From the NCBI GenBank assembly GCA_021821235.1, contig JAKACS010000079.1, forward strand, positions 1 to 9,605: a stretch of 9,605 bases of DNA. The letters are read 5' to 3'. Shown piece by piece: positions 7,307 to 9,605 of this stretch (position 1 is its first letter; every line of letters starts with the position of its first letter). Position numbers and translations under genes: made by a program. Under the pieces are notes generated by a model, which did no database searches, was not told the DNA's origin, and worked only from the letters and a program-made list of their open reading frames with translations. This DNA is from Bacillota bacterium (GTDB lineage Bacteria; Bacillota; Bacilli; Bacillales_B; DSM-18226).

Positions 7307-7317
7307 TCCAAAATAAC

Positions 7318-7346
7318 TTGAAATCAATCACAAAAAATGTTAATAT
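7318..7346 (+). promoter_or_regulatory. Sigma-A promoter of rplK-rplA
   Basis: TTGAAA (7318-7323) and TAATAT (7341-7346) with a 17-base spacer. It lies just after nusG. Predicted start is near 7353, giving an rplK leader of about 124 bases that contains all the structures described below. I see no nusG terminator before it, so read-through is possible. Confidence 0.65.
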
Positions 7347-7360
7347 TTCATAGGTCAGTA

Positions 7361-7402
7361 TGTCTCAGAGAGAGACAAGACATTTTGTCAAGTTCTTTAT
7401 TT
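7361..7402 (+). promoter_or_regulatory. Alternative hairpins and T-rich tract in the rplK leader
   Basis: TGTCTC (7361-7366) can pair with GAGACA (7372-7377) around an AGAGA loop. GACAA (7374-7378) can instead pair with TTGTC (7385-7389) around a 6-base loop, and the two share bases 7374-7377. TTCTTT (7393-7398) and TTATTT (7397-7402) follow and fit the TTNTTT motif of NusG-dependent pause sites. Function is inferred only. Confidence 0.4.
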
Positions 7403-7420
7403 TATATAAAGAAGATTGCC

Positions 7421-7453
7421 TGAGTGGGAGGGTAAATCCCTATTACCACATCA
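7421..7453 (+). promoter_or_regulatory. L1-binding-like hairpin in the rplK leader
   Basis: GTGG (7424-7427) pairs with CCAC (7446-7449) and AGGG (7429-7432) with CCCT (7438-7441), separated by an asymmetric internal loop (one base against ATTA). Outer TGA (7421-7423) can pair with TCA (7451-7453). The GTGGGAG strand opposite ATTACCAC resembles the 23S rRNA L1 site, which I recall as GGUGGGAG opposite AAAUACCACC. It ends 12 bases before the rplK ribosome binding site. In E. coli, L1 represses rplK-rplA translation through such a mimic, so autoregulation here is a good inference. Confidence 0.7.
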
Positions 7454-7476
7454 CGGACTTTAAGGAGGTGTGTCTC

Positions 7477-7902
7477 GTGGCTAAAAAAGTAATTAAAGTA
7501 GTTAAATTGCAAATCCCTGCTGGTAAAGCAAATCCAGCGCCGCCAGTTGGACCTGCTCTTGGTCAAGCCGGTGTTAATATCATGGGATTCTGTAAAGAGT
7601 TTAACGCTCGTACAGCAGATCAAGCTGGATTAATTATTCCTGTTGAAATCACGGTTTTTGAAGACCGTTCATTTACATTTATTACGAAAACTCCTCCTGC
7701 TGCCGTTCTTTTAAAAGTAGCAGCTGGAATTCAGTCTGGTTCAGGCCAGCCTAACCGTAATAAAGTAGCAACAGTAAAGCGTGACAAAGTACGCGAGATT
7801 GCGGAACAAAAGATGCCAGATCTTAACGCAGCAAGCGTAGAAGCAGCAATGCGCATGGTTGAAGGTACTGCACGCAGCATGGGAATCGTTATCGAAGACT
7901 AA
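7477..7902 (+). CDS. rplK: 50S ribosomal protein L11
   Basis: Binds the 23S rRNA GTPase-associated centre at the base of the L7/L12 stalk; needed for factor function, thiostrepton sensitivity and RelA activation. The product is 141 residues, the canonical length, from GTG (initiating Met) with [18 protein letters not shown]. The N-terminal domain has the proline-rich [17 protein letters not shown] linker helix, and the C-terminal rRNA-binding domain has [13 protein letters not shown] and the [12 protein letters not shown] helix. The start is supported by AAGGAGGTG (7462-7470) with 8 bases between GGAGG and GTG. The frame is open back to 7360, but that part covers the structured leader. Probably co-transcribed with rplA. 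Confidence 0.97.
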   Translation: MAKKVIKVVKLQIPAGKANPAPPVGPALGQAGVNIMGFCKEFNARTADQAGLIIPVEITVFEDRSFTFITKTPPAAVLLKVAAGIQSGSGQPNRNKVATVKRDKVREIAEQKMPDLNAASVEAAMRMVEGTARSMGIVIED

Positions 7903-7935
7903 TTAATCCATGCGGAACTGTTAGGATGTCACTGG

Positions 7936-7968
7936 AGGTTGCGAAGTTGATCTGTTCACTCGCAACCT
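7936..7968 (+). other. Hairpin between rplK and rplA
   Basis: AGGTTGCGA (7936-7944) pairs perfectly with TCGCAACCT (7960-7968) over a 15-base loop. The following TTTATTCT is too interrupted to be a good terminator. It could be a leaky attenuator, an RNase site, or a stabiliser of the rplK 3' end. Confidence 0.6.
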
Positions 7969-8018
7969 TTATTCTGTCTAGCTTCGGGTGTCGTGAGTCA
8001 GGCGCCCTCTGTTTTGTC

Positions 8019-8044
8019 GTGGGAGGTTATTCCGCTAAAACCAC
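8019..8044 (+). promoter_or_regulatory. Second L1-binding-like element, upstream of rplA
   Basis: GTGGGAGG (8019-8026) is repeated exactly from the rplK leader element. GTGG (8019-8022) pairs with CCAC (8041-8044), with GAG on one side and a purine-rich CTAAAA on the other. The inner stem is weaker (GG/CC). It ends 4 bases before AAGGAGG of rplA, so binding there would be well placed to block rplA translation. Confidence 0.5.
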
Positions 8045-8064
8045 AATCAAGGAGGAAATTTAAA

Positions 8065-8763
8065 ATGGCGAAAAAAGGCAAGAAGTACGTAGAAGCTGTA
8101 AAGCTGATTGATCGTACAAAAGCATACCCAATTACAGAAGCAATTGAACTTGTGAAAAAAACAAATTTTGCAAAATTTGATGCAACCGTTGAAGTTGCTT
8201 TCCGTCTTGGGGTTGATCCAAAGAAAGCGGATCAGCAAATCCGCGGTGCAGTTGTTCTTCCGAATGGAACAGGTAAAACGCAGCGCGTATTAGTATTCGC
8301 AAAAGGCGAGAAAGTAAAAGAAGCGGAAGCAGCGGGTGCCGACTTTGTTGGTGACGCAGAGTACATCAACAAAATTCAGCAAGGTTGGTTTGAATTTGAT
8401 GTAATCGTCGCAACACCTGACATGATGGGTGAGGTTGGTAAACTTGGCCGGGTATTAGGGCCTAAAGGCTTAATGCCAAACCCTAAAACAGGCACGGTTA
8501 CCTTTGATGTTACAAGAGCTATCAATGAAATCAAAGCTGGTAAAGTTGAATACCGTGTTGATAAAGCCGGAAATATTCATGTTCCAATCGGGAAAGCATC
8601 TTTCGAAGATCAAAAACTTGTTGAAAACTTCAACACAATTTTTGACACAATGCTAAAAGTAAAACCAGCTGCTGCGAAAGGGACATACATGAAGAATGTT
8701 ACCGTTACTTCAACGATGGGTCCTGGCGTAAAAGTAGATCCTTCATCTGCTGCCGCAAAATAA
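8065..8763 (+). CDS. rplA: 50S ribosomal protein L1
   Basis: Forms the L1 stalk that guides deacylated tRNA out of the E site, and is the known translational repressor of its own operon in several bacteria. The product is 232 residues, family length. It begins [16 protein letters not shown] and shows the two-domain pattern: the N/C-terminal domain with [20 protein letters not shown], the hinge with [20 protein letters not shown], and domain II with the signature [20 protein letters not shown]. The start has AAGGAGG (8049-8055) 9 bases upstream. In-frame sequence back to 7993 is leader, not protein. The 162-base gap from rplK holds a hairpin and an L1-like element. Confidence 0.97.
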   Translation: MAKKGKKYVEAVKLIDRTKAYPITEAIELVKKTNFAKFDATVEVAFRLGVDPKKADQQIRGAVVLPNGTGKTQRVLVFAKGEKVKEAEAAGADFVGDAEYINKIQQGWFEFDVIVATPDMMGEVGKLGRVLGPKGLMPNPKTGTVTFDVTRAINEIKAGKVEYRVDKAGNIHVPIGKASFEDQKLVENFNTIFDTMLKVKPAAAKGTYMKNVTVTSTMGPGVKVDPSSAAAK

Positions 8764-8773
8764 AATGAATTTG

Positions 8774-8802
8774 TTGACAGCAAAAGGGAATTTGTATATA
8801 AT
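8774..8802 (+). promoter_or_regulatory. Consensus sigma-A promoter of rplJ-rplL
   Basis: TTGACA (8774-8779), 17-base spacer, TATAAT (8797-8802): a perfect match at both hexamers. It lies 10 bases after the rplA stop. Predicted start is near 8809, giving a leader of about 186 bases before rplJ. No terminator for rplK-rplA is seen before it. Confidence 0.93.
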
Positions 8803-8839
8803 ACTCTTTGTTGTTTGAAATAAATTAAACATTTGTACC

Positions 8840-8946
8840 GTAGACAGCAGGAGCCAAAAGGGCTTAATATCCTGCCGAGGTAATACGATAGAATTGCTGG
8901 ATTAAGCTATTGTATACTACCTCCATGTCTGTAATTGATATGGAGG
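8840..8946 (+). promoter_or_regulatory. L10 leader (binding site of the L10-L7/L12 complex)
   Basis: Matches the known ribosomal protein L10 leader family. AGACA (8842-8846) pairs with TGTCT (8926-8930). GCAGG (8847-8851) pairs with CCTGC (8871-8875), capped by AGCC (8852-8855) with GGCT (8861-8864). GAGGTA (8877-8882) pairs with TACCTC (8918-8923), continued by 8883-8891 with 8907-8915. The GAGGTA/TACCTC helix uses the 5' arm of the downstream terminator and so can act as antiterminator. In B. subtilis, L10(L12)4 is known to bind this leader and favour termination. Feedback control of the rplJ-rplL operon is therefore expected. Confidence 0.9.
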
Positions 8947-8951
8947 TTTTT
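8919..8951 (+). terminator. Attenuator terminator of the rplJ leader
   Basis: ACCTCCAT (8919-8926) pairs with ATGGAGGT (8940-8947) around a 13-base loop, then TTTTTATTT. The 5' arm overlaps the antiterminator and the closing helix of the L10 leader, so the structures compete. It stands 44 bases before the rplJ start. Confidence 0.88.
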
Positions 8952-8994
8952 ATTTGCCTGGTATGAATGTAGACAATCTACAGGAGGTGTAAGA

Positions 8995-9495
8995 ATGAGC
9001 AGCGTAATCGAACAAAAGAAACAAATTGTAAGCGAAATTGCTGAAAAGCTAAAAAACAGCAAATCAACGATTGTGGTTGACTATCGTGGACTAACAGTTG
9101 GCGAAGTAACTGAACTTCGTAAACAACTTCGCGAAGCAGGTGTTGACTTCAAAGTTTACAAAAACTCAATGGCTCGCCGTGCGGCTGATGCTGCTGAACT
9201 TTCAGGCTTGAACGAAGCATTAACAGGTCCAAACGCAATCGCGTTCAGTAATGAAGATGTAGTCGCTCCGGCGAAAATCTTAAATGAATTTGCGAAAAAG
9301 AATGAAGCACTTGAACTTAAAGCAGGTGTGATTGAAGGAAACATTGCGACAGTTGAAGAAATTAAAGCTCTTGCTGAACTTCCATCACGCGAAGGCTTGC
9401 TTTCTATGTTACTCAGCGTCCTTCAAGCTCCAATCCGCAATCTTGCTCTTGCTGCAAAAGCTGTTGCAGACCAAAAAGAAGAACAAGGCGCGTAA
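8995..9495 (+). CDS. rplJ: 50S ribosomal protein L10
   Basis: Anchors the L7/L12 dimers to the 23S rRNA at the stalk base; as L10(L12)4 it also binds its own leader. The product is 166 residues, the B. subtilis length. The N-terminal rRNA-binding domain begins [19 protein letters not shown] and includes [20 protein letters not shown] and [12 protein letters not shown]. The C-terminal alanine- and leucine-rich helix ([19 protein letters not shown]) is where L7/L12 dimers dock. The start is chosen because AGGAGGTG (8982-8989) lies just upstream. The open frame back to 8935 crosses the attenuator. A small hairpin, TGTAG/CTACA (8968-8972 with 8978-8982), abuts the ribosome binding site. rplL follows after 55 bases that contain only its ribosome binding site. 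Confidence 0.97.
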   Translation: MSSVIEQKKQIVSEIAEKLKNSKSTIVVDYRGLTVGEVTELRKQLREAGVDFKVYKNSMARRAADAAELSGLNEALTGPNAIAFSNEDVVAPAKILNEFAKKNEALELKAGVIEGNIATVEEIKALAELPSREGLLSMLLSVLQAPIRNLALAAKAVADQKEEQGA

Positions 9496-9550
9496 GCTAA
9501 TTCAATCGTTTAACCAATAAATGAACCAAAACTAAGGAGGAAATTTAATC

Positions 9551-9605
9551 ATGACAAAAGAACAAATCATTGAAGCAGTTAAAAACATGACTGTTTTAGA
9601 ACTAA
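9551..9605 (+). CDS. rplL: 50S ribosomal protein L7/L12, 3' end cut by the window edge
   Basis: Multi-copy stalk protein that recruits translation GTPases. Only the first 18 residues are visible, MTKEQIIEAVKNMTVLEL. They match the N-terminal dimerisation helix of L7/L12 (the xxIIexVKxMTVLEL pattern). The start is supported by AAGGAGG (9534-9540) 10 bases upstream and by position directly after rplJ, its constant partner. No separate promoter is visible in the 55-base gap, so it shares the L10 leader control. Confidence 0.93.
   Translation, partial: MTKEQIIEAVKNMTVLEL

Noticed and set aside
7385..7410. TTGTCA with TATAAA as the rplK promoter
   Set aside because: The spacer is only 14 bases. 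TTGAAA/TAATAT at 7318-7346 has a correct 17-base spacer.
7948..7975. TTGATC...TATTCT as an internal promoter for rplA
   Set aside because: Only four of six matches at each hexamer, and it coincides with the 7936-7968 hairpin.

Overview
This window is a conserved core region of a low-GC Gram-positive chromosome, almost certainly from the Bacillaceae (Bacillus-like). The gene order gltX, cysE, cysS, mrnC, rlmB, rae1 (yacP), sigH, rpmG, secE, nusG, rplK, rplA, rplJ, rplL matches the Bacillus subtilis region just upstream of rpoB as I recall it. The protein sequences also resemble the B. subtilis versions closely. SigH, Mini-RNase III, Rae1, a cysteine T-box leader and purine-rich AAGGAGG-type ribosome binding sites all fit this assignment. 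I cannot name the species. All genes are on the + strand. No mobile element, CRISPR array, tRNA or rRNA is visible.

Region 1 (1-5378) covers tRNA charging, cysteine supply and RNA maturation. The window opens inside gltX (glutamyl-tRNA synthetase). A roughly 260-nt T-box leader with a UGC specifier and a strong intrinsic terminator follows, controlling cysE and cysS. Next come four tightly packed or overlapping genes: cysS (cysteinyl-tRNA synthetase), mrnC (23S rRNA maturation), rlmB (23S rRNA 2'-O-methylation) and rae1 (ribosome-associated A-site endonuclease).

Region 2 (5379-6099) is sigH, the sporulation and stationary-phase sigma factor. It has its own near-consensus sigma-A promoter and starts at GTG.

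Region 3 (6100-7306) carries rpmG (L33), secE and nusG behind a strong extended -10 promoter. A second extended -10 promoter, followed at once by a terminator-like hairpin, sits between secE and nusG. The nusG ribosome binding site is unusually far from its start codon, with a small hairpin in between.

Region 4 (7307-9605) contains the stalk-protein operons rplK-rplA and rplJ-rplL. The rplK leader holds an element resembling the 23S rRNA site of protein L1, and a similar second element precedes rplA. The rplJ leader is a classic L10 leader with an overlapping terminator.

The genes themselves are ordinary housekeeping genes, and I see no new gene system. The interest is in the RNA-level control: four structured leaders (cysE, nusG, rplK/rplA, rplJ) and at least five sigma-A-like promoters nested inside a gene string that could in principle be read through. 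The nusG leader and the duplicated L1-like element are the least expected parts.
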